A stretch of 64,000 nt of DNA. Source: Bradyrhizobium niftali. Its GTDB lineage: Bacteria; Pseudomonadota; Alphaproteobacteria; Rhizobiales; Xanthobacteraceae. Location of the stretch: contig NZ_SPQT01000010.1 of the NCBI RefSeq assembly GCF_004571025.1, positions 180,033 through 244,032 on the forward strand. Direction: 5' to 3'. Every line of letters begins with the position of its first letter. Within the stretch, counting starts at the first letter, position 1. The translations under genes were made by a program, and so were the position numbers. Under the pieces are notes generated by a model. The model did not search any database, had not been told where the DNA came from, and saw nothing but the letters and a program-made list of their open reading frames with translations. Below are positions 1 to 8,073 of this stretch, one piece after another.

Positions 1-1
1 G

Positions 2-526
2 GGCATCGCGCTATCGACGACCTTTTCGAGCCCGGAGGCTTCGCCTCTGCCACTCGTACTCGTCGGACTGCTCCTTGCCGTGTTCCTCGGGATGGAGGCG
101 CGGCGTTATCGCTATTTCAATGTCTGGCGTGCCCGGGCTCGTTGGCTGGAGAAGAATTTCTATGCGCCAATTTTCACCGGTGAAGCGCACGACGACAGCT
201 GGAAGGCTATCCTGGCGCGCGACTACACTGCACCCCGCCACCACATTTCGTTTGTCCGCGCCGCAGGACGGCGGTTGCGTCGCAACTACGTCTGGATTCT
301 CGCCATCCAGGCGACCGCCTATTACGGCAAGATTGCCATCCATCCGACGCCTGCAGCGACCTTGACGGAACTTATCGATCGCGCCGCCGTCGGACCGATT
401 CCCGGCTGGGTCGTTCTGATCGTGGGCTTTGCCTACAATTTCGGGTGGCTGGCGTTTGCACTCGGCACGATGTGGCTCGACCAACGTGAGCACGGGACCA
501 AGGGCGACCAAGTGGCGATGGGCTGA
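2..526 (+). CDS. DUF2270 family integral membrane protein, 3' part
   Basis: The frame is open from the first bases to the stop at 526, so the N-terminus lies off the left edge. The visible part starts in a hydrophobic helix (VLVGLLLAVFLG), followed by the basic stretch RRYRYFNVWRARARWLE and the FYAPIF motif that typify the DUF2270 family of predicted membrane proteins. A second hydrophobic pair occurs near the C-terminus (VVLIVGFAYNFGWLAFALG). The function of the family is unknown. Nothing in the following gene suggests a shared operon, because 128 bases separate them. Confidence 0.8.
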   Translation, partial: GIALSTTFSSPEASPLPLVLVGLLLAVFLGMEARRYRYFNVWRARARWLEKNFYAPIFTGEAHDDSWKAILARDYTAPRHHISFVRAAGRRLRRNYVWILAIQATAYYGKIAIHPTPAATLTELIDRAAVGPIPGWVVLIVGFAYNFGWLAFALGTMWLDQREHGTKGDQVAMG

Positions 527-620
527 CGACAGCGAGCGGTTACCCGTTCCCGGGGAGGCGAGGCGAGCGTAGCTGCCCCGCCGCCTAGGAGGGCTCCCCT
601 CCTTGACTCCTCCCAAATTC

Positions 621-635
621 GTTATACAACATAAC
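621..635. promoter_or_regulatory. candidate operator upstream of the hydroxycinnamate cluster
   Basis: The 15-base inverted repeat gttat-acaac-ataac lies in an AT-rich patch 20 bases before the crotonase start, close to a TTGACT box at 603-608. Its position suits a MarR-type repressor site as found in other coumarate/ferulate operons, but the arms are only 5 bases and no regulator gene is adjacent, so this is a weak inference. Confidence 0.3.
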
Positions 636-654
636 TATTCTGATAAGGACGCAA

Positions 655-1464
655 ATGACACAGGGAAACGCCGAGACCGCTGACGCGGGCGCCTCCGGGC
701 TTTTGAGGATCGAGCGGGCGGACCGGGTTCTGACCGTGGGTCTGAACCGGCCGGCCAAGCGCAATGCGCTGAACGACGGCATCATCCTGGAAATCGGCGA
801 GTGCTTTGCGTCCCTGCCCGAGGACATCGGCGCGGTCGTCATCCACGGCATCGGCGATCATTTCTCCTCCGGCCTCGACCTGTCCGAACTCCAGGATCAT
901 GACGCGACCGGCGGGCTGCTGCATTCGCAGATGTGGCACCGGGTATTCGACCGCATCCAGTACAGCCGCGTGCCGGTCATTGCGGCGCTGAAGGGCGCCG
1001 TGATCGGCGGCGGGCTGGAGCTCGCCTGCGCCGCCCATATCCGCGTCGCCGAGCCCTCGACCTATTTCGCGCTGCCGGAGGGGCAGCGCGGCATCTTCGT
1101 CGGCGGCGGCGGCTCGGTGCGGCTGCCGCGGTTGATCGGCGTTGCCAGGATGATGGACATGATGCTGACCGGCCGCGTCTATAGCGCGACCGAAGGCGCC
1201 TCCTACGGCTTTGCGCAATATGTGACGGAGGCCGGCAACGGGCTCGGCAAGGCGCTGGAGCTTGCAACCAAGGTCGCCTCCAACGCGCCGCTGACGAACT
1301 TCGCCGTGCTCCAGGCGCTACCGATGATCGCGGAGGCCAATCCGCAGGCCGGCCTGTTGATGGAATCGCTAATGGCGACGGTGGCGCAGAGCGACAAAGA
1401 GGCAAAACGCAGGATCCGCGAATTCCTCGAACACAAGACCGCCAAGGTGAAGCCAAAGTCATGA
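655..1464 (+). CDS. enoyl-CoA hydratase/isomerase (crotonase) family protein
   Basis: A 269-residue crotonase. The oxyanion-hole segments FSSGLDL (near 70-76) and AVIGGGLELA (near 115-124) are present. Both glutamates equivalent to rat enoyl-CoA hydratase Glu144 and Glu164 are kept (GGGLELA and ALPEGQRG), so hydration of an enoyl-CoA is chemically plausible. The stop overlaps the start of the feruloyl-CoA synthase by four bases (ATGA), which indicates translational coupling. With that neighbour it probably hydrates, and perhaps cleaves, a hydroxycinnamoyl-CoA, but hydratase and hydratase-lyase cannot be told apart from sequence alone. Confidence 0.88.
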   Translation: MTQGNAETADAGASGLLRIERADRVLTVGLNRPAKRNALNDGIILEIGECFASLPEDIGAVVIHGIGDHFSSGLDLSELQDHDATGGLLHSQMWHRVFDRIQYSRVPVIAALKGAVIGGGLELACAAHIRVAEPSTYFALPEGQRGIFVGGGGSVRLPRLIGVARMMDMMLTGRVYSATEGASYGFAQYVTEAGNGLGKALELATKVASNAPLTNFAVLQALPMIAEANPQAGLLMESLMATVAQSDKEAKRRIREFLEHKTAKVKPKS

Positions 1465-3344
1465 GTGCACAGCCGTCCTCTTCCAGCACGGAGCGCGGCG
1501 CAAGCACTTTCCCGCTGCGACCCATTTCGTTCGGCGATCCCGTCGTCAACATCGAACGGCGCGAGGACGGGACGATCTACCTGCGGCCAAAGCAGCCGCT
1601 CGGCGACTATCCCGTCCGCATCACCGACCGCCTGCATCATTGGGCGGCGACGACGCCGGACCGCGTCTTCATGGCGGAGCGCGAAGGCGGCCGCGGCTGG
1701 CGCAAGATCACCTATGCCGAGCTGCTCACCGCGAGCCGGCACATCGCCTCCGGGCTGATCCAGCGCGGCCTGTCGGCGGAGCGGCCGGTGGTCATCCTCT
1801 CCGGCAATTCGATCGACCATGCGCTATTGGCTTTCGGCGCGTTCTATGCCGGCGTTCCGTTCTGCCCGGTGTCGCCGGCCTATTCGCTGGTGTCGAAGGA
1901 TTACGGCAAGCTGTCCTATCTGATGAAGCTCTTGACGCCCGGCCTCGTCTTCGCCGAGGACGCCGACAAGTTCGCGGATGCGCTCGCCGCCAATGTTTCG
2001 CTCGGCACCGAGATCGCCGCGTCCTGGGGCACCGTGCCGGGCCGCGACGTCACCCTGCTCGCCGACCTCATGGCGACGCCGATCCGCGGCGATCTCGACC
2101 AGGTCCACGGCAAGATCGGCCCCGACACGATCGCGAAATTCCTGCTGACGTCGGGCTCTACCGGCAATCCCAAGGCCGTCATCAACACCCAGCGCATGAT
2201 CTGCGCCAACCAGGTGATGCTGCGCGAGACGCTCGCCTTCCTCAAGGACGAGCCGCCCGTCATCATCGACTGGCTGCCCTGGAACCACACCTTCGGCGGC
2301 AACCACAATATCGGGCTGACGCTCTACAATGGCGGCTCGATGTATCTGGACGCCGGCAAGCCGATGCCGGGCGGCATCGAGGAGACGGTGCGCAATCTCC
2401 AGGAGATTTCGCCGACCGTCTATTTCAACGTGCCCAAGGGCTACGAGTCCCTGCTGCCATACCTGCGCGACGACCAGGGCCTGCGCGCAAAATTCTTCGA
2501 CCGGCTGCATGCGATGTTCTTTTCGGGCGCGGCGCTGTCGCCGTTCGTCTGGAACAGCCTCGACGAGCTCGCGGTGAAGGAAAAAGGCTATCGCGTGCCG
2601 ATGCTGACCGGCCTTGGAGCCACCGAGACCGCGCCGTTCTTCATGTCGGTCAATCCGCGCACCAGCCGCTCCGGCCATGTCGGGTTGCCGGTCTCAGGCA
2701 ATGACGCCAAGCTGGTGCCGAACAACGGCAAGCTCGAGGTCCGCGCCAAGGGGCCGAACGTGATGCCCGGCTACTGGCGCCAGGCGGACATCACCGCAAA
2801 ATCCTTCGACGAGGAAGGATTTTACATGATGGGCGATGCGCTCAAGCCCGCCGATCCCGATGATCTCAACGCCGGCTTCGATTTCGACGGCCGCGTCAGC
2901 GAGGATTTCAAGCTCGGCAGCGGCACCTGGGTCAGCGTCGGCCCCTTGCGCGCGCGCTTCGTCGCGGCCTGCGCACCGCTGGTGCGCGACGTCGTCATTG
3001 CCGGCATCAACCGCGACGAGGTCTCCGCGCTGGTCGTGCTCGACCTCGACGGCTGCCGGCTGATCAACCCGACGCTGCCGGCCGACGATCTCGTCGTCGC
3101 GACGCGCGACCGGCTGGTGCGCGAGGCCTTTCGCGAGCGCCTGACCCGTTTCCTCGGCTCGGCCACCGGCTCCTCGACTCGGATCACGCGCGCGATCCTG
3201 ATGGACACGCCGCTCTCGATCGACAAGGGCGAGGTCACCGACAAGGGCTCGATCAACCAGCGCGCGGTGCTGGAGCATCGCGGCGCCCTAATCGAGGAGC
3301 TCTATGCTGCCAATCCGTCGGACCGTGTGATATCGGTCGGCTAA
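1461..3344 (+). CDS. fcs: feruloyl-CoA synthase family AMP-dependent ligase
   Basis: A 627-residue acyl-adenylate-forming enzyme that activates an aromatic acid to its CoA thioester using ATP. The P-loop-like motif LLTSGSTGNPKAV (around 230), the ATE motif in GLGATETAPFF (around 390) and the A8-region GRVSEDFKLGSGTW are visible. The phrases INTQRM, DWLPWNHTFGGNHN and SGTWVSVGPLR are characteristic of bacterial feruloyl-CoA synthases rather than fatty-acid ligases, and the length matches that family. It overlaps the upstream crotonase by four bases and is followed 25 bases on by a dehydrogenase. Ferulate or a related hydroxycinnamate is the expected substrate; the exact one is inferred. Confidence 0.85.
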   Translation: MSAQPSSSSTERGASTFPLRPISFGDPVVNIERREDGTIYLRPKQPLGDYPVRITDRLHHWAATTPDRVFMAEREGGRGWRKITYAELLTASRHIASGLIQRGLSAERPVVILSGNSIDHALLAFGAFYAGVPFCPVSPAYSLVSKDYGKLSYLMKLLTPGLVFAEDADKFADALAANVSLGTEIAASWGTVPGRDVTLLADLMATPIRGDLDQVHGKIGPDTIAKFLLTSGSTGNPKAVINTQRMICANQVMLRETLAFLKDEPPVIIDWLPWNHTFGGNHNIGLTLYNGGSMYLDAGKPMPGGIEETVRNLQEISPTVYFNVPKGYESLLPYLRDDQGLRAKFFDRLHAMFFSGAALSPFVWNSLDELAVKEKGYRVPMLTGLGATETAPFFMSVNPRTSRSGHVGLPVSGNDAKLVPNNGKLEVRAKGPNVMPGYWRQADITAKSFDEEGFYMMGDALKPADPDDLNAGFDFDGRVSEDFKLGSGTWVSVGPLRARFVAACAPLVRDVVIAGINRDEVSALVVLDLDGCRLINPTLPADDLVVATRDRLVREAFRERLTRFLGSATGSSTRITRAILMDTPLSIDKGEVTDKGSINQRAVLEHRGALIEELYAANPSDRVISVG

Positions 3345-3369
3345 GAAACCATCGCTACAGGAGAACGCC

Positions 3370-4131
3370 ATGTTGTTGAAGGATCAGGCAGCCATCGTTA
3401 CCGGCGGCGCATCGGGGCTGGGCGCGGCGACCGCGCGAAAACTGGCGGCGCAGGGCGCCAAGGTCGCGGTGTTCGACCTCAATGCCAAGCTCGCAGAAAC
3501 CGTTGCCGCCGAGATCAAGGGCGTGGCCGTAACTTGCGACGTCTCCGATGCCGCCTCCGCTGAGGCTGCGATCGCGCAGGCGACCAAGGCCCACGGCCCT
3601 GCGCGCGTGCTGGTCAATTGCGCCGGCATCGGCGTTGCCAAGCGCGTGGTGGGCCGCGACGGCCCGATGGCGCTCGCCGATTTCGACAAGGTGATCAAGG
3701 TCAATTTGATCGGCACCTTCAACATGCTGCGCCTCGCCGCAACCGAGATGTCCAAGCTCGAGCCGCAGGCGACCGGCGAGCGCGGCGTCATCATCAACAC
3801 CGCCTCCGTCGCCGCCTATGACGGCCAGATCGGGCAGTCGGCCTATTCGGCCTCAAAGGGCGGCATCGTCGGCATGACGCTGCCGATCGCGCGCGAGCTC
3901 GCACAGTTCGGCGTCCGCGTGCTGACGATCGCCCCCGGCCTGTTCCTCACCCCGCTGCTCGCCAACCTGCCGCAGGAAGCCCAGGATTCGCTCGCGGCCG
4001 CGATCCCCTTCCCGCGCCGGCTCGGCAACGCCGACGAGTTCGCCGCGCTCGCGCTGCACATGGTCGAGAATTCGTACCTGAACGGCGAAGTGGTGCGCCT
4101 CGACGGCTCGCTGCGCATGGCGCCGAAGTAA
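3370..4131 (+). CDS. SDR, 3-hydroxyacyl-CoA dehydrogenase type 2-like
   Basis: A 253-residue classical short-chain dehydrogenase. The NAD-binding motif TGGASGLG starts near residue 11, followed by Asp at the end of beta-2 (VFDLN), which favours NAD over NADP. The NCAG motif and the active-site Ser/Tyr/Lys (TASVAAYDGQIGQSAYSASKGG) are intact. The architecture and the C-terminal LDGSLRMAPK resemble HSD10-type 3-hydroxyacyl-CoA dehydrogenases. In this operon it would oxidise the 3-hydroxyacyl-CoA made by the crotonase. An AGGAGAA ribosome site precedes the ATG. Confidence 0.87.
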   Translation: MLLKDQAAIVTGGASGLGAATARKLAAQGAKVAVFDLNAKLAETVAAEIKGVAVTCDVSDAASAEAAIAQATKAHGPARVLVNCAGIGVAKRVVGRDGPMALADFDKVIKVNLIGTFNMLRLAATEMSKLEPQATGERGVIINTASVAAYDGQIGQSAYSASKGGIVGMTLPIARELAQFGVRVLTIAPGLFLTPLLANLPQEAQDSLAAAIPFPRRLGNADEFAALALHMVENSYLNGEVVRLDGSLRMAPK

Positions 4132-4140
4132 GGCCGCTCC

Positions 4141-4560
4141 ATGTTCGTGAACCGGCGCGACGTACAGATCCAGTGGGGCGATTGCGACCCCGCCAACATC
4201 GTCTACTACCCGCGCTATTTCGCGATGTTCGACGATTCGACCTCGACCCTGTTCGAGGTCGCCGGCTTCTCGAAACAGGACCTGGTCCACAAATACGGCC
4301 TGGTCGGTATCCCCATGGTCGACACGCGGGCCAAATTCTACATCCCCTCGACCTATGGCGACTGGATCACCATCGAGACGAAGATCGAAAGCATCAAGCG
4401 CTCGAGCTTCGAGGTGAAGCACAACGTCTACAAGGCCGCCGATCTCGCCATCGAGGCATTCGAGACCCGCGTCCTGGTCGGCCGCGACCCGGCCAATCCG
4501 GAGAAGCTGAAATCGGCACCGTTTCCGGCGGAAATGGTGACGAAGTTCACGGGGAGCTAA
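4141..4560 (+). CDS. acyl-CoA thioesterase, 4-hydroxybenzoyl-CoA thioesterase type
   Basis: A 139-residue hotdog-fold thioesterase. The N-terminal WGDCDPANIVYYPRYF block carries the catalytic Asp (residue 16 here) in the same context as Asp17 of the Pseudomonas 4-hydroxybenzoyl-CoA thioesterase, and GLVGIPMVDTRAKF and the central helix also match that branch. It starts nine bases after the dehydrogenase stop. In the pathway it would release an aromatic acid from its CoA ester, for example vanillate or 4-hydroxybenzoate after side-chain shortening. No thiolase is encoded in the cluster, so that step would need another locus or a retro-aldol route. Confidence 0.88.
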   Translation: MFVNRRDVQIQWGDCDPANIVYYPRYFAMFDDSTSTLFEVAGFSKQDLVHKYGLVGIPMVDTRAKFYIPSTYGDWITIETKIESIKRSSFEVKHNVYKAADLAIEAFETRVLVGRDPANPEKLKSAPFPAEMVTKFTGS

Positions 4561-4641
4561 ATCGCCGCATCACCAAAAGAGGGGGCTGAATTACCCCCCG
4601 ATTTCTGCTTTCAAAGACACACGTCAAGGGAGAAATAATAG

Positions 4642-5793
4642 ATGAAACGCTTTTACCTGACCGCCGCCATCGCCGCGGCGACGCTTGCCCTGCCGGCCCT
4701 GCCCGTACTGGCGCAGACCAGCGAAATCACCATCGGCATCACCACCACCACGACCGGCCCGGGCGCCGCCCTCGGCATTCCCGAGCGCAACGCGCTGGAA
4801 TTCGTGCCGAAGGAGATCGGCGGCGTGCCGCTGAAGGTGATCGTGCTCGACGACGGCGGCGATCCCACCACCGCAACCACCAATGCCCGCCGCTTCGTGA
4901 CGGAATCCAAGGCCGACATCATCATGGGCTCGGCACTGACGCCCCCGACCATCGCGGTCTCCAACGTCGCCAATGAAGCCGGCATCCCGCATTTCGGTCT
5001 CGCGCCGTTTCCGATCACGCCGGAACGCATGAAGTGGTCGGTGGCGATGCCGCAGCCGATCCCGATCGTGGGCAAGGTGCTGTACGATCACATGAAGTCG
5101 AAGGGTGTGAAGACCCTCGGCTATATCGGCTACTCCGATTCCTACGGCGACCTCTGGTTCAACGACCTGAAGGCGCAGGCCGTGCCGATGGGCATGACCA
5201 TCGCGGACGAGGAGCGCTTCGCCCGTCCCGATACGTCGGTGACCGGACAGGTGCTCAAGCTCGTCGCCGCCAATCCCGACGCGATCCTGGTCGGCGCCTC
5301 CGGCACCGCAGCCGCGCTGCCGCAGACCGAGCTGCGCGAGCGCGGCTATCAGGGCCTGATCTACCAGACGCATGGCGCGGCCAGCATGGACTTCATCCGC
5401 ATCGCCGGCAAAGCGGCCGAAGGCGTGCTGATGGCCTCGGGCCCCGTGATGGATCCCGAGGACCAGCCGGACGAAGCCGCAACCAAGAAGCCGGGCCTTG
5501 CGCTCAACTCGGCCTATGAGGCCAAGTACGGCCCGAACAGCCGCAGCCAGTTCGCCGGTCACTCCTACGATGCGTTCGAGATCCTCAAGCGCGTCATTCC
5601 GACGGCGCTGAAAACCGCAAAACCCGGCACGCCGGAATTCCGCGAAGCCATCCGCCAGGCGCTGCTGTCGGAGAAGGAGCTGGCGGCGAGCCAGGGCGTC
5701 TACAACTTCACCGAAAAGGACCGCTACGGCCTCGACGAGCGCTCGCGCATCCTGCTCACCGTGAAGAACGGCAAGTACACGCTGGTGAAGTAA
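4642..5793 (+). CDS. periplasmic ABC substrate-binding protein, LIV/aromatic type
   Basis: A 383-residue type I periplasmic binding protein. The first 25 residues are a Sec signal peptide (basic start, AAIAAATLALPALPVLA, cleavage near LAQT). The mature part carries the branched-chain-type fold: ITIGITTTTTGPGAALG, VLDDGGDPTTATTNARRFV, and IGYSDSYGDLW at the hinge. No permease or ATPase gene follows; a terminator does. LIV-type binding proteins of this kind sit beside coumarate/ferulate genes in Rhodopseudomonas and bind hydroxycinnamates, so the same ligand class is likely here (inference). GGGAGAAATAATAG before the ATG is a clear ribosome site. Confidence 0.87.
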   Translation: MKRFYLTAAIAAATLALPALPVLAQTSEITIGITTTTTGPGAALGIPERNALEFVPKEIGGVPLKVIVLDDGGDPTTATTNARRFVTESKADIIMGSALTPPTIAVSNVANEAGIPHFGLAPFPITPERMKWSVAMPQPIPIVGKVLYDHMKSKGVKTLGYIGYSDSYGDLWFNDLKAQAVPMGMTIADEERFARPDTSVTGQVLKLVAANPDAILVGASGTAAALPQTELRERGYQGLIYQTHGAASMDFIRIAGKAAEGVLMASGPVMDPEDQPDEAATKKPGLALNSAYEAKYGPNSRSQFAGHSYDAFEILKRVIPTALKTAKPGTPEFREAIRQALLSEKELAASQGVYNFTEKDRYGLDERSRILLTVKNGKYTLVK

Positions 5794-5818
5794 GCGCGGC
5801 GAGGGTTTTAAGACGGCG

Positions 5819-5852
5819 AGAGCCGGCCCAACGGGCCGGCTCTTTTCTTTTT
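5819..5852 (+). terminator. rho-independent terminator after the hydroxycinnamate cluster
   Basis: A 10-bp perfect GC-rich stem (gagccggccc / gggccggctc) with a 3-base loop is followed by TCTTTTCTTTTT. It closes the + strand cluster 25 bases after the binding-protein stop, with the GST gene converging from the other side. Confidence 0.9.
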
Positions 5853-5893
5853 CGTTCCAGACTCTCGGGTCGTCATGGCCGGTCTTGTGAGCG

Positions 5894-6622
5894 CTAGGCC
5901 GCCTGCCGCAGCGGCGTCCAGGCGAACTCCGGATAGTAATCGTCCATCATGCGGTCGACATAGGCGGTGAGGTTCGGGAAGCCCTCGGCCCGCTGCCGCA
6001 AGCCGGATTCGAAGAACGGCGTCAGCATTCCGGCGAGCATACCAAAGGCGGTGGCATCGACACCGCAGGGCTTGTTGCCCATCAGATAGGCCTTGTCGCC
6101 GAGCTGCACCGAAAGCGCGAACAGCGAGCGCACGGCGAGATCGACGTCGTCGTCGGGCGCGTGACGGCCAAGGCCGGAAAGCAGATAGTTCTCGGCGACA
6201 CGGAATTGCGCATCCTCGCGCAATTTTTCGCGATTGTGTTCGGGCGCCCCGTCGAAGAAATGCGACGGGCCCTTGGCGAAGTTGACCGGATCGACCCAGC
6301 GCGCGCCGACCACCGCCCAATAGAGGTGATGCTCGATCATGCGCTCGAACGCCCAGGCCTGCGCGCGCTCGGCCAGTGACAGGCCGGCGTCGAAATCGAA
6401 GCCGTAGCGGCGCTCGATATGGGCGCGGATGAAGGTGGAATCGGCCACCGCCTCGCCGCCGTCGTCGATGAACGGCAGCTGCCCCTTGGGGGAGGCGGGC
6501 GGCATCGCGCGCTCCTTCCGGTAGGGCAGTCCCGCCATCTTGAGCTGCACCTCCGTCTTGGTGACGAAGGGGCTGATTTCCGGCAGGCCGAAGCCGGTGC
6601 CAAAGCCGTAAAGCGTGATCAT
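5894..6622 (-). CDS. glutathione S-transferase family protein
   Basis: A 242-residue protein with a thioredoxin-like N-terminal half (MITLYGFGTGFGLPEISPFVTK, cis-Pro region KGQLPFIDDGGEAVADST) and an all-helical C-terminal half. The GLPEISPF start and the long insert WVDPVNFAKGPSHFF resemble the metaxin/FAX-like GST branch more than classical detoxifying GSTs. The ATG at 6622 fits the fold exactly; the frame stays open upstream but without recognisable protein. It lies just behind a small conserved gene and in the regulon neighbourhood of the YafY regulator at 7046. The substrate is unknown. Confidence 0.85.
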   Translation of the reverse strand: MITLYGFGTGFGLPEISPFVTKTEVQLKMAGLPYRKERAMPPASPKGQLPFIDDGGEAVADSTFIRAHIERRYGFDFDAGLSLAERAQAWAFERMIEHHLYWAVVGARWVDPVNFAKGPSHFFDGAPEHNREKLREDAQFRVAENYLLSGLGRHAPDDDVDLAVRSLFALSVQLGDKAYLMGNKPCGVDATAFGMLAGMLTPFFESGLRQRAEGFPNLTAYVDRMMDDYYPEFAWTPLRQAA

Positions 6623-6657
6623 GCGAGCTCTCCTGAACCTGCGAAAGTCGACGGAAC

Positions 6658-6921
6658 CTAATGACGGGCTGCTGCCACCATGGTGGCAGCAGCCGTGATA
6701 TCTTCTGCGAAACGGGCCCCTCGCCAGGCGCGGCCCATGACGTGGCGGACCAGCGCGTCCGCAGCCTGGATCAGCGAGCGTGTCACCATGGTCGCGAACG
6801 CAACGCGGAGGTCGACGACGGTGAGATCGAAAAACATGAGCCGGCTGAAGGCCAAAGCGTGCAGCACGGCCTGCGCCCGCCACAGCGGACCGGCCGGGCC
6901 GAAATGGGTTGGGACGATCAT
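6658..6921 (-). CDS. small conserved hypothetical protein
   Basis: An 87-residue protein, moderately hydrophobic at the start (LWRAQAVLHALAFSRLMFFDLTVVDLRVAFA), with no family I recognise. AGAGGAT lies 7-8 bases before the ATG at 6921, favouring that start over a TTG two codons earlier. It is divergent from the YafY-type regulator, with an imperfect operator-like repeat between them, and is followed 35 bases later by the GST gene. An operon of this gene plus GST controlled by the regulator is plausible. Its last codons contain a 28-bp perfect palindrome. Confidence 0.55.
   Translation of the reverse strand: MIVPTHFGPAGPLWRAQAVLHALAFSRLMFFDLTVVDLRVAFATMVTRSLIQAADALVRHVMGRAWRGARFAEDITAAATMVAAARH
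6667..6694. repeat. 28-bp perfect palindrome inside the end of a small gene
   Basis: Left arm ggctgctgccacca and right arm tggtggcagcagcc are exact reverse complements with no loop. It encodes the AAATMVAAA end of the small protein and lies 45 bases before the GST start. In RNA it would form a very stable hairpin between the two genes, which could stabilise the upstream message or damp read-through. Confidence 0.75.
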
Positions 6922-6968
6922 GGACAAATCCTCTTCAGTCGATGTGTTGTCCCGGTATAGAACCCCCC

Positions 6969-6990
6969 TGCTGCCAACATCCTGTCAGCA
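6969..6990. promoter_or_regulatory. candidate operator of the YafY/WYL regulator at 7046
   Basis: Arms tgctgcca and tgtcagca are inverted with one mismatch around acatcc. It sits between the divergent small gene (start 6921) and the regulator (start 7046). The core acatcctgtcag recurs in the operator at 14475-14501 beside the second YafY-family regulator, supporting a shared recognition mode. Confidence 0.5.
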
Positions 6991-7045
6991 TCCACGCGCC
7001 GGATTTTGAGCGGGCTGCGGTCAGGAACTTGGAAAGAGAATTGTC

Positions 7046-7744
7046 ATGAGACGCGCCGACCGGCTGTTTCAGATCATCCAGGTGCTGAGGCGCACGCGTA
7101 AGCCGCTGACGGCGGATGCGATCGCGGCCGAGCTCGAGACCTCGAAGCGCACCATCTATCGCGACATCGCGACGCTGATCGGCCAGCGCGTGCCGATCCG
7201 CGGCGAGGCCGGCATGGGCTACATCCTGGAAAAGGGTTTTGACCTGCCGCCCCTCATGCTGACACCCGACGAGATCGAGGCGGCGGTGCTGGGTGCGCAA
7301 TGGGTCGCGGGCCATGCCGATTCCACACTGGCGCGCGCGGCCGAAGATCTGATGGCCAAGATCGCCGACACCGTGCCCGAGCGCCTGCGCCCGTTCGTGC
7401 TGGAGCCCGCGAGCCGCGCGCGGCCGAGCTGGAACAGGGAGCCGGACCGCCTCGACATGGCGCGCACGCGCACCCAGATCCACGAAGGCAAGAAGATCAT
7501 GCTGCGCTATCGCGACGAGCAGGGCCGCCCCAGCGAGCGCATGATCTGGCCGATCTCGGTCGGTTATCTCGAAGCCGTGCGCCTGCTCGCGGCTTGGTGC
7601 GAGCTGCGCAGCGACTTCCGCAGCTTTCGCACCGACCGCGTCGTGGACGCGACCTATCTCGACGAGAGATATCCGGAGCGGCGCGACGTGCTGCGCGCAA
7701 AATGGCGGCAGAGCCTGGTCTGGGGCCCGCCAAAGGACACATGA
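7046..7744 (+). CDS. YafY family HTH/WYL-domain transcriptional regulator
   Basis: A 232-residue regulator. The N-terminal winged helix (RRADRLFQIIQVLRRTRKPLTADAIAAELETSKRTIYRDI) is followed by the linker IRGEAGMGYILEKGFDLPPLML and a C-terminal WYL-type domain (IHEGKKIMLRYRDEQGR, ERMIWPISVGYLEAVRLLAAWCELR). WYL domains sense small ligands or nucleic acid. The divergent neighbours are a small protein and a GST, the usual arrangement for a local regulator of a detoxification unit. Its stop overlaps the next start by four bases. Confidence 0.88.
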   Translation: MRRADRLFQIIQVLRRTRKPLTADAIAAELETSKRTIYRDIATLIGQRVPIRGEAGMGYILEKGFDLPPLMLTPDEIEAAVLGAQWVAGHADSTLARAAEDLMAKIADTVPERLRPFVLEPASRARPSWNREPDRLDMARTRTQIHEGKKIMLRYRDEQGRPSERMIWPISVGYLEAVRLLAAWCELRSDFRSFRTDRVVDATYLDERYPERRDVLRAKWRQSLVWGPPKDT

Positions 7745-8073
7745 CGACGATGGACGAGACATCCCCCATCGACCTGTCGAGCTGCTGCCAGAGCTGCGGT
7801 GCCTGCTGCGGCTATTCGGAGAACTGGCCGCGCTTCTCGATCGAGAGCGACGAGGAGCTTGCGGCGATCCCGGAGGCGCTCGTCAATGCGCGGCAGTCCG
7901 GCATGCGCTGCGAAGGCGACCGCTGCTCGGCGTTGCGTGGGGAGATCGGGAAAGAGACCGCCTGCGGCATCTACGCCGTGCGGCCGGAGGTCTGTCGCAC
8001 CTGCATGCCGGGCGATGCCGAATGCGCGATGGCGCGGCGGAAGTTCGGGCTGCCGATGATCACGAACTCTTAA
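7741..8073 (+). CDS. YkgJ family cysteine cluster protein
   Basis: A 110-residue protein with the arrangement CCQSCGACCG near the start, then CEGDRCSAL, TACGIYAVRPEVCRTC and GDAEC, the cysteine pattern of the YkgJ/UPF0153 family, thought to bind zinc or an iron-sulfur cluster. The start overlaps the regulator stop (ATGA). Its stop codon overlaps the stop of the convergent gene on the other strand. Role unknown. Confidence 0.82.
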   Translation: MTTMDETSPIDLSSCCQSCGACCGYSENWPRFSIESDEELAAIPEALVNARQSGMRCEGDRCSALRGEIGKETACGIYAVRPEVCRTCMPGDAECAMARRKFGLPMITNS

